Shown in pieces: positions 10,731-23,667 of a stretch of 64,000 nucleotides of DNA. Under the pieces are notes generated by a model. It was not told where the DNA came from. It saw nothing but the letters and a program-made list of their open reading frames with translations, and did no database searches. Origin of the DNA: Pleurodeles waltl (taxonomy: Eukaryota; Chordata; Amphibia; Caudata; Salamandridae); contig NC_090439.1 of the NCBI RefSeq assembly GCF_031143425.1, forward strand, positions 354,014,027 to 354,078,026, written 5' to 3'. The position numbers and the translations under genes are program-made. The number at the start of each line of letters is the position of its first letter. The first letter of the stretch is position 1.

Positions 10731-13700
10731 ATGTATTTGTGAGTTTGTGACAACTAGATTGCATCCCTTGCATCCGTTATGGATGGTGGTTATCTCTTAC
10801 TTTTACCATTGGCTCACATGTTCTGCCCGGTTAAAAGTTGATGCATAAGTGTGTATTTTAATTTCTTTGTGACTTATGTTTTCTGACAAGATTTTATTTT
10901 CCTTTGTTCCTGAAAATGTTTTTGGAGAAGGCAGAGAATAATCCCATTCTAAGAAAATGGATCACTGTCCCTCATGGTCAGCGCTGGCCGACACATATCA
11001 CTTTTTTTCCTAACTTTCAGCCATGCTGCACAACACTGCACTGCTGTACAACATGGCTAAAAGATTCGGACAAAGCCAATAGTTTTTCCCTAAGCGAGAC
11101 CTATTGGCTTTGCCAATTCTTGCTCACAATCGTATCACCCTGAGCTCAGTTTTCTTCTATTAAAGTTTTCGATGTGTTATAGAGTTATCTATTAATTTTG
11201 TTTATTCTGATAAAGGTGATGCTGATCATGCCCTTCATTGTTCTTTTTACAGTGTGCTGATACCTGGAGGTCGATTATCTACCCTACAAAAAAATGCAAA
11301 AAAGAGAAAGTAAGAGGCGCTGTCATCACAAATTGCCATTAGTTTCTTGTCACAGAGTGATGGCTTTACATGATTTCACTGCTGCCAATTTGACATTCTA
11401 CCACTAATTCTCTTGCTGATCCCACCTCAAGAGTCACATCTTAGCTGTTGATTTGAGGAAAGTACAGGTATTGCAATAGAAAGCAAACCAAGCACTGGAA
11501 AGCCTTAAAATATAGCTAGTATAGTTAGAAGTTAGCTATGATGACCGCCCAACGCATTTTAATATTTCCTTGCACAGCTCAATTTCTACTAAACAGAATT
11601 CCACTAACACCATTAAGTGACAATGTGCCAGTAAAGCCCACGTACATTGAAAAGTAGTGCAGGAATAGGGGTGAATCTGTAGATATGGACCAGGCACAAA
11701 CAGTCTGGAAGGTGGCCTTCACGCGAGCCGACAAAAATCAATCTGAAATGAAAGTTGTCTTCATTAGGAGTCAAGAAATGACAAATTGTATTGTATGACA
11801 CGTTTTAAACTAAAATAATAAGAAAACACTTTAATGAAATGTAGACAAATGCACAGTTGAAGGCACTTAGGTGTACGTAAATACATGCATTGAAAACTGT
11901 GGCAGAAAGAGGTCATCAGAGCAAGTTAATCTGGCCACGTCCATACCTAATGGTGAACGAGGAGACCCTTCATAGTTTCCGGTGTTTTCTTGACATTCTC
12001 CCACCTATGATTCCCTTTTTGCTAGTCAACGGCTGTCTGACATCCATATTGCAGTGTGCTCATCATCATGCAAGGGGATAGGCTATGCCATCATCTCTCC
12101 CATCCTCTAAAAAACCTAAGTTTTACATTTCCCATATTTTGAGATGATCATATGGATTTTTTCTTACACATCTAAGGCTTGTCATTGGTATCATACAGAG
12201 GTCACTGTTCTGATCCCTCTGCACACCCTGCTGAGCTAAAAGCTCCAAAAGGCTTCTCCTAGACTCCACATCATGGAAACGTCTCGGTGTGTGTGTGTTT
12301 AGTACTAGGAAGAAGGTCCGCTGGCCTGTGACCAAGACTGATTAGGATTAGGGCTATTTCCCCTAATGATATCCAGCTAATATTGCCAGATCGCAAGAAG
12401 TTGGCAGGACTCCAGTGGTTTTATTATCAGAAGTGCCTCGAAGGGAACACTGAATACGTTTGCCTCCGTTTTGAATTTTTAAGACGGGGACACAGATGCT
12501 TGCACAGCCCTTTCTGTAGAACAGATCATACTGGCACAAGGGTAGTAACGTCCCAATTTCAATGGGACTTTTCCTCATTTGCATGGTGTTCTGAGCTCCT
12601 GCAAATGAGGAAACACTTTGCCTGTGCATTGGTGCCTTATTACAGATGCAGGTACAGATGCAAAGACGCTGCCAGAAGGTGCACAGACCGGGTCCTTACA
12701 GAAGGGTGGCACCTTCAGGGTGCCGACCTATGGCATCAATTAGAAGGGTGGAAAGGAGTGTCATATGGATCCCCAGATGTTTCCCTGCAGGCGGGTGCAG
12801 TCACTCACCGCACCCAACTGGAGTGAGAACCCTGCCCTCCTTTTAAACGTAGACTGGGTTGCTGCCTGTACAGTGAAAGTCAGACCAGCAGCTTCAAACA
12901 GCCGATCACTTTTTACTAATGTGTTGTCTCCAGATCAGGCATCAGTTTGTAGCAGTCATAAGGGCACCATAATCATTGTGGCATAGTGCACTGACCCAGC
13001 CTGCACTCGCCACACCCATTGAAGGTGCATTGCTGCACAGACCAGGGCAGTGCTCCCTTTCTGGGGCATGGGACCAAATTTTCAGTCCTGGGCTTTGGTG
13101 TTTCTTTCAACTGAAGAAATAATACAGTTCACTGAAAAGACAGATATAGGATTGAGAGTCCAGAGCTGAAAACATGGTATTCGAGTCTTATGGACCTTTT
13201 CTCCAATGTCCAAACTCCTTACATCCCTATTAACATTATCCCCTCCCCCTTCACCACATAGTTTTACTAAGGAAAGTACTAGCTGCACAAGAACCCATGA
13301 GGTATTGTAGTTGTAGCCTTGTGCTGAAAGCCTACAAATCATGCATCCAACTTTGCTATCGCTATATCTTAGCCATCCAAACATCTGATCATTTGAAAGT
13401 GAATATGCATTTGACTTTTATAAGTGTTAGTGGCGGTGTGGTTTTACCTTTTTCCAACACTGTATACTGCCATGCTAAAACTTGAGTTTTCAATAAAGAA
13501 TTCACAGGCAGTGGCACTTAAAAAGGGTGAAAAGATTTGTGACGTCACTTGTTAGGATGCTATAGTGGTCCCATGGATTGATATTTTATCTGTTCTACTG
13601 GATCCCCCAATTTCCTCTGGAATTCCCCCCCCCCTTTTTCCACTGTAAATTGCAACTATAGACAGTTAATTATATTTCAGGAGTGGATGATATTGTCAGT

Positions 13701-13949
13701 TGAGGAAAAACGTGGGAGTACAGCCACCCTTCTACTTCTGCTTAAGAATGGTTAAATTGACTGAACTCTATAAAAGCACTTCCTGTATTTAGCAAAGAAG
13801 ACAGAAAAGACAGCATAAAAGTGTTAGAGTACATTTTCGGTGTGCAGTCACAATACATTGGCATGACTAGTATTTTCAACCTTCTCCAGTTCCGAATTCT
13901 TTCTCTATCTATACTATTAGAAATGGGGTCTCTAGTGGGCAGTGGTTTG
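10731..13949. other. No recognisable gene or repeat
   Basis: Mixed-composition sequence. The longest open frame (12383-12826, 147 codons) has an overlapping antisense frame, no domain and no start context worth noting, so I treat it as chance. There is a C-homopolymer near 13627-13637. I cannot exclude distant regulatory or intronic DNA. Confidence 0.45.
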
Positions 13950-16127
13950 CACCCTGTCCAAGTAGGGATCCTCACTCTAGTCACGGTAAGGGAGCCACAC
14001 AGCTAAGATAACCCCTTCTCACCACCTTGGTAGCTTGGCCCAAGCAGTGAGGCTTATCTCAGAGGCAATGTGTAAAGTATTTGTACACACATACAGTGAA
14101 TACACCACACAACGATTCCACACCAGTTTAGAAAAATAGCCAATATTAATCTGAATAAAACAAGACAAGACCAAAATGACAAAAATCCAACATACACAGG
14201 TAAAGATATACCCTTTTAAAGGTTTAAATGACTCTAAGTCCATAGGAATCAATGGATGTACCTTTTTAGCACGAATTTCCTGGGATGGGTGAGAAACAAA
14301 GATGATGTGGGCCACAGGGCAGGTGAGGTGCTGAAAAAGCAAAGCCAGGTTTTGGTTCTTTACTACGCAGGGGAGGAGATGCACTGATTTGTTCCTCAAA
14401 GGCAAGGCAGTGCGTCACTTCCTTACTGGCACGGGAGGTGATGAGTCAATTCTTTCCCCAAGGGAATGGCGATGGGTTGATTTTCGGACATGCAGCCTTA
14501 GTTCCTTACTGCAGTGCAGGGTCGATGAGAAACTGACACTCAGTGATGATGCGTGGATAATCTAGACGTGCAGTATTGATGGAGCCGTCATTAAACAGAT
14601 ACTACGTTGATTCTGTAGCCGCGAGACAGGAATTGCATCGATTCTCCAGCCACAGGCAGATGCTGCATCCATTTTTTCGGCAACTGGGTGTCAGTGCATG
14701 GATTTTCTCCTCCAGGTCACAAGCTTACACTTCTAAGGGCCCAGGGACTGGAGTTGGCACTACTTGGCACATCTGGCCTCTCAGCAGAAGAGCCCAGGCA
14801 CTGGCAGATGTAGCCTTTGATGTCCGTGAGACTTCTTAACAGGAGGCAAGTTCAGTTCAAACCCTTGGAGAACATTGGAAAGCTGGATGTAGAAAGCAAA
14901 GTCAAGTCCTTTCAATCTCAGGACAGAAGCAGCAAGCAGCAGTCCAGCACAACAAAGCAACAGGCAGAGTGGCAGTTCCTCATACAACATCCAGTTCTTC
15001 TTCCTGGCAGAATGTCCTCAGTCCACAAGTGTTCAAACTATATATGGTCAGAGGTCCAGTACTTATACCCATTTCTGTCTTTGAAGTAGCCAAACTTCAA
15101 AGAGAAGGCTTTGTACTGCATAAGACCCTGCTTTTCCCTGCCCTGGCCCCAGTCACACTCCAGGGGGCTGGAGACTGCTTTGTGTGAGGAATGGCACAAC
15201 CCTATTCAGGTGCAGGAGCCAGCTTCTCCCACCACCGTAGCTCAGGAAGACCAATCAGCCTGTTGATGGGCTATCAGGATTTACAGGACACACACTCAGC
15301 TCCCTCTATGTGACTGTTTAGAGTGAATGCACAAACAGCCCAACTCTCATCTTGACCCAGATGTGTATTCTACAGACAGGCAGAGGCACAGAATGGTTAA
15401 GCAAGAAAATGCCCACGTTCTAAAAGTGCCATTTTCAAACCCTCAATTTAAAAACCAAAACATGTATTTTAAAATTGTGAGTTCACAGACCCCAAACACC
15501 ATATTTCCATCTGCTCCTAATGTGAAATTACACTTAAAAGGTATTTCAAGGCAATCCCCATGTTACCCTATGAAAAAGATAGGCCATGCAATAGTGAAAA
15601 AATGAATTTAGTAGTATTTCACTATCAGGACATGTAAAACACACCAGTACATGTCCTACCTTTTAAATACATTGCACCCTGCCAATGGGACTGCCGTGGG
15701 CTTATTTTAGGTGGGACTTACACGTAATAAAAGGGAAGGTTTGGGCCTGGCAAGTGGGTGTACTTGCCAGGTTGTCATGGCAGTTTAAAATTGCACACAC
15801 AGACACTGCAGTGGCAGGTCTCAGACATGTGTACCGGGCTACTCGTGTGGGTGGCACAATCAGTGCTGCAGTCCCACTTGTAGCATTTGATTTATAGGCC
15901 CAGGGCACACAGAGCACTTTACTAGGGACTTACTAGTACATCAAATATGCCAATTATGGATAAACCAATTGCCAATTCATGTTAGACAGGGAGCATATGC
16001 ACTTTAGCACTGGTTAGCAGTGGTAAACTGCTTGGAGTCCTAAAGCCAACAACAACAGGTCAGAAAAAATAGAAGGGAGGAGAAAAAACTTTTGGGGGTA
16101 ACACTGCAAAAATGGTCAGGTCCAACA
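13950..16127 (+). repeat. Long interspersed repeat R1, nearly complete copy
   Basis: Begins around CCTGTCCAAGTAGGGATCC and ends at GGTCAGGTCCAACA (16127). The first third is GGTAGCTTGGC..AAGCAGTGAGGCTTA followed by TTAGAAAAATA. A degenerate tandem region (14400-14720) has recurring GATG.GT.GATT and TGCAT.GATT-like words. The 3' third contains the CACTATCAGGACATGTAAAA and CACTTTAGCACTGGTTAGCAGTGGTAAA blocks. Read in reverse it begins TGTTGGACCTGACC, an LTR-like edge. The same order is found at 35200-38894, with fragments at 2608-4187, 5420-5820 and 31770-31954. No coding frame. Confidence 0.75.
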
Positions 16128-19100
16128 TATACTCTGCCATTTCTGTTCTATTTTAATCTACTCCAGTTGCATCAATTTTTTTATTTTTGGGGTTGTGTTG
16201 ACATATATAAGCAGATGTCTTTTGCAGCCTCTTTATCTATGCCTCATAATGTAGGTGTTGTTTTGTCCTGTGTTCCTCTCATCTTATACTTTGGTTATGG
16301 TTGTTATATGCTGTTACCATCTTTAGAACACCCAAGGGATTCCCTCCAGTTTTTACTCAAATTGACTAATGTGCCTCTTAGAAACTCAGCCCTCCTAGAA
16401 AACCCCTAAAACCATGCTAACAATTTTTTAACTTTTTCATTCTTCTTCTTGCCTTCCTTTTTAGCAAAGTAATATAGTAACAACTTGGCTCCTCCTTGTA
16501 AATCTAGACTGATTTTGGTTAACTGCTTCAATGGGCATAATGAGGTAGTCAGCTCCATCGATGTTCTGCAGATGTACGTACAATGACAATGCCAGCAAGA
16601 CGCAAGCACATACTTTCATTGTCAGTAGGCATGTGTACTTCACTTAACCGTTTCTCTATGCAGTTGCACTGTGCACTGCTTGCTATAGCAAAGGGTGACC
16701 TCACTCCGAGGGTCCTTCTCCACACAGTACAGGAAACAATCAAATACTTCTGCTGATTATTTCATGCATTGTTCTGGCCTTTATGTGAAACAAACTCTAT
16801 ATCAGAAGAGGTATATCTACCACCCGTGTGTTCAGTAAGCTCCCGTACAGGTGATGGGCCGTTGGTTGACTGGGGGGCCCAAGTAAACATACTTACCCCA
16901 CCCTACCCAAGCCCCCAGGAAGAGCTTGCTGTGGATATGAATCCACAGCTAGAAGCAGACTTGATGATGAAGCATGGCACACTTAGTCCAGTGTCCTTAA
17001 ACACAAGAAAATCCTTTGGAGATCGTGAGATATCATTTAGCAGACAATTATGCCTTCAATTAAAGCATAACTGAAAATCCAGGAATGCGATCCGTCCATA
17101 TTTTAAGACTAAGGCACTCTTTAGTACAGTCTAGAGCTCTAACATTGACTTTTATGCAGCAAAAGATGGGTATTCTAAAGAATAGTGGTAGAGAAGGACA
17201 TCCTATATGAAGGATTGCAAAAGAAGTCACACCCGAGTCACGTCTATTTTGACAAGCCTCCCTGGAGGTAGGAAGCAAATCTTGTGAAAAACTGTGAATG
17301 AAAAATTGAGAAAACGGAAAAACGAAGCGCTCTTGGATACATTTACACCTTTTTGTTTTTTAAGACCTAGAAACATTAGACAATATCCTGGCTATACTAT
17401 CGCTCTTCAAAAAAATTGATAAATAGTCTAGAGTTCAAAGGGCAAAGTAAGGTTTAGGAAGAGCCTTGAAAGCACAGTGAGATCGCCTATAAAGGAAACC
17501 ATATAGAGTTGGTAAGAAGATGTACAAGAATTAACAAAATGAAGAGGAGAAAAAAGGGAGGAGGGTATCTCATACGTTTGTTATCTCTGCAAACAGGAAT
17601 GTATCTGTGATCCAATGCAGGGGGTAGCATGAATCCATCTCAGCCCACCCATGCTTCAGGAATTGGACAATGCACTAAACTGAAGACAGGATACCTCTTG
17701 CGTTCTTGTTATGAGAAGCTGTGCCAAGGGTTCTGCCTAATATCTGTAAGTTTATAAAATAGTATTGGACAATGGTCACAATGCAGAGTACTGCCTAGTG
17801 CCTTATGAATCAGTAGTGCATTTTCATCATGCACATCTCTTGATTGATATCATGGTCATTCCACAGAACTTCTATATTGACACAGAAATGATTTCTATTG
17901 GTTACAGGATTGTATTTAATTTCAGGTGTAAGTGATGGACAGAAGCAACTTGATTGATGAGAGTATCGCTAGATAGCTGTGATAGAGAAAGAAGGTATTC
18001 TCAAAAGCCAAATGATGTATTGCAGATAGAATTTGTGCTTGAAAACGAGGCACTGGGATGAAGCACGAAGCAGTCCCCAGGATAAAGGAAGTGAGCAAAT
18101 CCTCCCACCACTATCTACTCAGTAGTTTGCAGAGTATATAGTTGAAAGGCATTTTGCAGGGCGAGGTTCTTATACCACTGCCTGCTCTAAAGTGAACTGC
18201 TCCTATCTTGGGGAAGGAGGACTCTTAGAAGAGGGTAACAAGCTTTCATAAGTTCTTGCATTCTAACAATGGTCTTTCTCCCACTCAAGATCAGCTAACA
18301 ATTCAGAAAGTTGTTCTTGTCCTCTGATAATTTCTGCCTCTGGTACTTTACTTGGGGACACTCCTTACTGTGTGGTGTGTCTTTTGGCAACTTGCCATGT
18401 TTCTGGGTAACAGTATAGTGAAAGTTTCCACCTCTCATTTCTATCATTGGACAATGTAAGCCTTCTAGTCTCACATGGTGAGGTCTGTATTATGCCTGAG
18501 TACTTCTGTGTGCCCTTACAGTGTGTATCTTGTACACCTACCACGAACAAAATGCAGGACTACAGATAGGGACAGTGGGACAACTGAATCATGAGTGATC
18601 CACAGACATGCACATAACCAGCATTATTGTATATGAACTTATCTAGCAAAAAGAGGCACATCCAACTGCTCTGCTCTTGTGAAAATCAACAAAAGCATTG
18701 CTTCCTCTCTTGGTTTACCCTCTCTGCCCCATTGTTTGTGACGGCATTTTGATGAGAGTGATACAGTCATACCCAATGTTGAGCAGAAACCACTCCAGAA
18801 TTTTACAAATTTAATCCCTGATTTGGTACAGCCATATGAGGGAGACCAAAGAAATAGAAACCGTATTGGTTGAAGAGTTGAGTGGGATGGCCAAAGGTAC
18901 ATCCCTCAGTAAAATTACTCATTTTGGTGTGATTCCTTCAACGTTTTTGTAGGCAGAATATCTACATTCCCATTATGATGACCTGGTTAGTAGATTACAA
19001 ATTCATAATCAACACAGAACAAAAAACACATTAGTTACCTCATTAACAAATTTCATGTCCCCATCTTTGAAGGCGTCCTCCATCACAAGGAGCTCCTTGT

Positions 19101-19149
19101 TAGTAATTTTTTAGTTTTACTGAGCAGGGCTTAATTTCCAGGATTAGTG
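16128..19149. other. No recognisable gene or repeat
   Basis: No family identified. The only frame with a feature is minus strand 16461-16643, whose start looks like a short hydrophobic signal segment (discussed as a finding). Other frames are short and featureless. The tract could be intronic or unique intergenic sequence. Confidence 0.4.
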
Positions 19150-19935
19150 CAAAACTAACTCCATATTTATACTTTGGTGCTAGACCCGTCTAGCGCCAAA
19201 TTTATGGAGTTAAAGTCACTTTTTGGAAGTGGAAACCTACTTTGCCTTAATGAGATGCAAGGTAGGTGTTCCTGTGCAAAAAATTACTCTATGGCCTTAA
19301 TGCTATATTTATACTCCTGTGAAAAATGGTGCACAGGAGGGGTCAAAAAACAGTGCAAAGCTTGCTTTGCCCCGTTTTTTAACTCCTGGCTCATGGCAGG
19401 CGTTAGGGGACCTGTGGACCTATTTAGCCCACAGGTGCCCTCCCCAGGCCCCAGGGGCACCCCCAGCCACACCACCAGAGGAACTGCTGAGGATGGGGGA
19501 CACCATCCCAGGTAAGTACAGATAAGTACAAGTAAGTATTGCATTTTATTTTTTAAAGTGCCATAGGGGGCCCTGAAATGGGCCCCCATACATGGCACAG
19601 GACCCAATGGCCATGCCCAGGGGACCCTTGTCACCTGTGCTGGCCATTGGGGTGGTGGGCATGACTCCTGCCTTTTCTAAGGCAGGAGTCATGTGACATG
19701 GTAGGTTTAGCACCATAAAATGATGCTAATCTGGTTAGAGTCATTTGTTTTTAACCTGCCTAAAGTCATTTTGGGCTTCTATACCGCCAGCCCCACCCGA
19801 CTAAAGTCATTTTTTTTTACTCTAGCCTACCCTTTCCACCGGCTTGCACCATTCCATAAATATGGTGCCCAGCTGGTGCCCGCAAATGCTGCAAGCCGGT
19901 GCTTAACTTTTTGGTGCAAAACTGTGTTAGTGCAG
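19150..19935 (-). mobile_element. Family H element, inverted and truncated at both ends
   Basis: Reads as an H element in reverse: CTAACTCCATATTTATAC, the TAGACCCGTCTAGCGCC stem, a GCAAGGTAGG..GTTCC stem remnant, the GGCCATGCCCAGGGGAC stem and TGACTCCTGCC-type stem, then CCGGCTTGCACCATTCC. The outer ~85 bases at the low end are missing. The high end stops just into the second arm of the terminal hairpin (GGTGCAAAACTGTG...TGCAG). Three splice-donor-like words (CAGGTAAGT, CAGATAAGT, CAAGTAAGT) lie at 19509-19537 on the plus strand. Confidence 0.8.
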
Positions 19936-19939
19936 ATTG

Positions 19940-20223
19940 GCATGGGCAGTGCAGGGGCCCCCTGGCACAGCCCCATGGAGCTTTTCACTGTCTGCATAGC
20001 AGACAGTGAAAAGCGTGATGGGTGCAACTGCACCATTTGGAGCCGGCTCCCGTGTTGCGGCCGACATCCCCGCTGGGCCGGCGGGCAGAAACTCGGTTTC
20101 CGTCCGCCGGCCTAGCGGGGATGTTATGATGGCCTCCGCGGAAGTGCGGCCACATTGGCGGCCGCGCAGTGGCTACAACTTGCCGGGCAGCGCTTGCCAC
20201 CCGCCAAAGTTGTAATGAGGGCC
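19940..20223 (-). mobile_element. Second-family TIR element, inverted and truncated
   Basis: Carries the CATGGGCAGTGCAGGGGCCCC block, a CTTTTCACTGTCTGC hairpin, the GAGCCGGCTCC stem and a GGGCCGGCGGGCAGAAAC / GTTTCCGTCCGCCGGC stem, and ends TTGTAATGAGGGCCC. These match the element at 7996-8509 in reverse order. The outer part is absent and its place is taken by the truncated H element. Confidence 0.65.
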
Positions 20224-22049
20224 CATGTGTCAAAATGGTTTGTAATCCTGGAGTGGCAACCCCAAGTGGAGTCCTGAAACATAAATGCCCAACACACTTT
20301 CTTTAAATTCCTGCCTAAAGTATTAGATGTGCTAATGCTAATTCATGATAACTTGGGAAAAACGTGAGGGGGCGTGGCCTAGGCGGGCAACATAGTGGGT
20401 GCAGTTTGCTGGCGCTCCGCTTGGAAATCCCTGTAATCCGTTATACATCCAGCATTCTAGCCGCCATCTGTGCTCCGGACGTAGCTGCAATTCTCTTCAG
20501 GCCATGAAAACTATCTTCAGCCCTAGAATGATCTGCAGTGGGGTCCTGCGCCCGTGTTTGCTGCGGGAGGGCCTGGTGCATGCGCCAAGAGCGGATGTGC
20601 TGTGGCATCCGAGAGACGCAGGGTTGCCTCACATCTGATTGGCTGCCCGCTCTGGGATTGGCTGCCGGACTGGGGTTCTTGGTCCAATCACCGGGTGGGA
20701 GTCTGAGGCTACAATGGCTGAGCTGAAAGCGAAGTGCTGGCCCAGCCTGACCCAACTGATTATCCAGAGATTTCCCTCCCCGCCACAGCAGTGAACGTCT
20801 TGCCTGGATGGGGCCCTGACATGTCTTACTGCCTCTCCTTTTGACCGGGTATGTGCGCACCAACGGCGATTCGTGGAAGCCTCTTGTCGTGATGCCCTCC
20901 CCCCCAGGCCCACCTGGCACTGACCTGACTTGATGATATCTGCCAACTGAGGCCAGGGTCCTGTGCCAGAAGTGACAGCGGCCTCTTGAGCCCTTTTGCC
21001 CCGAGAGCCCAGGTGGTATAGAGGTGGCAACAGGCCCCCACATAGAGAGCTGATGATCTTTGCAAGCTGCCCTATCCCCAGAGAGAGAGATTGAGCCCTA
21101 ACCGTTGGTGGGGTGTTGAGGGGGGTCCCTGATCCTGAAGGCCTGGTGAGCCTGCACCAAGCAGTAGAGACAAGCGCTGGCCTGGGACCACTCCTGGACT
21201 ACGTACAGAAAGGAGCACAAGTGCTACCTGGAAGGTGTCTTTGGGCCCCCTCCCTCAGCATCCTCTGTCTTGAGGCCTGAGACTCTGGGGGCTCCTTGTG
21301 AGGGTATGTGAGAGATACATGACTTTGACTGCTGGCAGGCGAGGCCCTGGACGACCGCCTGAGGGTTCCCCTGTGGCCTCTTCCAGATTTCTGTGTTGGG
21401 CTGTATGAGGAGGGTATCAGTGTGAGAGGAAGCCCAAATTTGGAGTGAGTGATCTGGAGACACATTAACCTAATGAGGGGTTAACGAAACCGGTGGTGAC
21501 CGCACCTCCCCGGTGCCTCACGGTAATTGATTGGTTTGAAGAGGAATGGTGGGACGTATTACAAAGGGATCAGTGTGCACAACTCACAAGAACCACAATG
21601 GCCCCACCTTAACCCTGGTTCAATCTCACTGAGATTCCTACTCCCCTGCGGTGCTCCTGGCTGTGAGGAACTACCCCTTCTCCCTCAAGGTGCAATACGA
21701 AGGAGGTGAGAGAATCAGCATGCACCAATCAGTACCCTGCCTCTGCGGCCGGGACTTATCGCCGATCAACCATTTGGTTGCCCCCTGATGTTTGCCTGGT
21801 TCCCCCAACTGCAGACCTGGTACCTGAGTCTCCAGTAGTTTGAGACCTACCCTACCTCATAGACTCCTTGTGGCTATAAAGGGGCTAACAGACTGTGTAG
21901 CCATACCCTGGAGTGTGAGAGCGGACCCCCCCACTCCGGGAAGCAGCACTGCGAGATCTGGACCTCCGCTGCGAAGGGCAAGGACAGAGATACCCGTTCA
22001 ATTACGTCCCAGAAGCGCACTGACCAGTATACTTCCGGTTCCACCAGCA

Positions 22050-22850
22050 GCACATCAGCTCCTACCACAGGGGATACAACGGCCATCCATTCCTGTGATC
22101 TTATGGCCATAACCCAAGCCATCCATTCATCACTGGCTGTGGTGCAAAAGAAGATTGGAGAGGTGTGCATGGACGTAGCATTGCTGCGCCAAGACCTCCA
22201 AAACGCCACCGCCCGCATCACTGAAATGGAATCCCAGATCTCCACAGTGGAGGAAGATGTCTTGACCCTCAAAACCCAGGTATCCTCGCTGCTCGGCCCC
22301 TTCAGATGCACTTTACAGACGGGACGAGGAAGCCGAGAATCATGCCAGATGCAAAAACCTGCGTGTGATGGGCCTTCCGGAGGGAGTCAAGGGTGCCGAC
22401 CCACAGAAAACAACAGACTTTGTAGAAAAATCGATCAAGTCCTGGATACTCCCGGACCACCTGTCACCTTGGACTGCAGTGGGAAGGGCATATCGGGGGC
22501 TGACGTCCAGACCCTCTCCTGGAGCTCCACTTAGACCCATCATAGAGCGCACACTTAATTATAGAGATTCAGGTGCAGTTCTGGGGGATGCCCACAAGCA
22601 GTTAGATCTCCACTGTGGAGATGTCAAAGCTCTTCTATTACCTGACTACACCCAAGAGGTGCAGAGGCAGCGGAAATCATATGCAGAAGTTAAACAAAAG
22701 CTTAGAGCATGGGGCTTCAGTACCAACTGTTGTTCCCGGTCCGGCTATGGGTTGTCCACACCAATAAGTCTCACTTTTTCAATGATCTGAAGGAGGTCTG
22801 GCAATGGCTCACTGAGGACTGTCTGCTTCGGAGATCATCCGTCCCTCTAC
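22050..22850 (+). pseudogene. LINE ORF1 (L1-type RNA-binding protein), frameshifted
   Basis: ORF1p of L1-like elements is a trimeric nucleic-acid chaperone that coats the LINE RNA. The first part (from Met at 22103, in frame to about 22310) is a heptad-like coiled coil (DVALLRQDLQNATARITEME). After a frameshift near 22310 the next frame gives NLRVMGLPEGV, the start of the RRM-like domain, and later RPIIERTLNYRD and QEVQRQRKSYAEVK, both typical of the C-terminal domain. A second shift near 22710 leads into YQLLFPVRLWVV. At least two frameshifts make it non-functional. Confidence 0.75.
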
Positions 22851-23667
22851 TAAGACAACCGGTCGCAGAAGACCAGAAAGAAACACCATTGCTGCTCAAA
22901 CATAGGAGGAAATGCCACCGGTCACAAAGGAGGAGGACAGACATCCGTTCAGAGTCACTGTCTCGGTCTCCTCAGGGGCAGACGTCCCCTAAGTACCACT
23001 CTGTATCGAGGCCTGTCTCGGACAGAGAGGGAGAGGACATGGCTGCTGACAGCCACTCTTGGTTACCAACAACAGCAGACCCCATGTAGACACTGATCTT
23101 CCTAGCAGCCCAGTCATATGAATAAATTGCTGCAAGACTCCAACACACTGCAAAACACCTGTCATCACGGAGGGCATCCTTGCTATAGGGACTATCTTGA
23201 ACAAAGCATCAAGTGGGGCGTCACACGCCTCCCTCAACGAGCAGTATTTTGAAAGTAGTGGCTGCAAACGACTTGCCTTGATTATTCTGTTCACTACTAA
23301 AGGGATGTTCACCGCTAATCTGATGTTTCTATAATGAAGTATAAATGACCTGTTTTCGCCATTTTTCTTTAAAGGGTGATAGATGCTTCTGGGGTAGAAG
23401 TATGGGGTGGGGTGGGAGTTGGGTGGTGGGGACCTGTTTGCTAGTTATTGTTTGTTTCTGGATATATTATGTACTCTACATATGTTTTGCCTCTTTCTTC
23501 TACTCAAGGCTATGACACACTCCAATAATCACCAGAATTGTGACTTGAGAATTAAGACCTCATACAATACAATGCCAATGGGCCCTACCACTGAACGTGG
23601 GTCCCTGGCAGGCTTCCTCCCTATGATATCAGACATGCATACTTACCACCAATCCTTATGACTTTTA

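Noticed and set aside
12383..12826. 147-codon plus-strand open frame
   Set aside because: Overlapped by antisense and other-frame ORFs, no domain, no convincing start context; most likely chance.
20441..21043. 200-codon minus-strand open frame
   Set aside because: Lies in the GC-rich 5' UTR of the plus-strand LINE and is antisense to it; GC-rich sequence lowers stop density. No domain seen.
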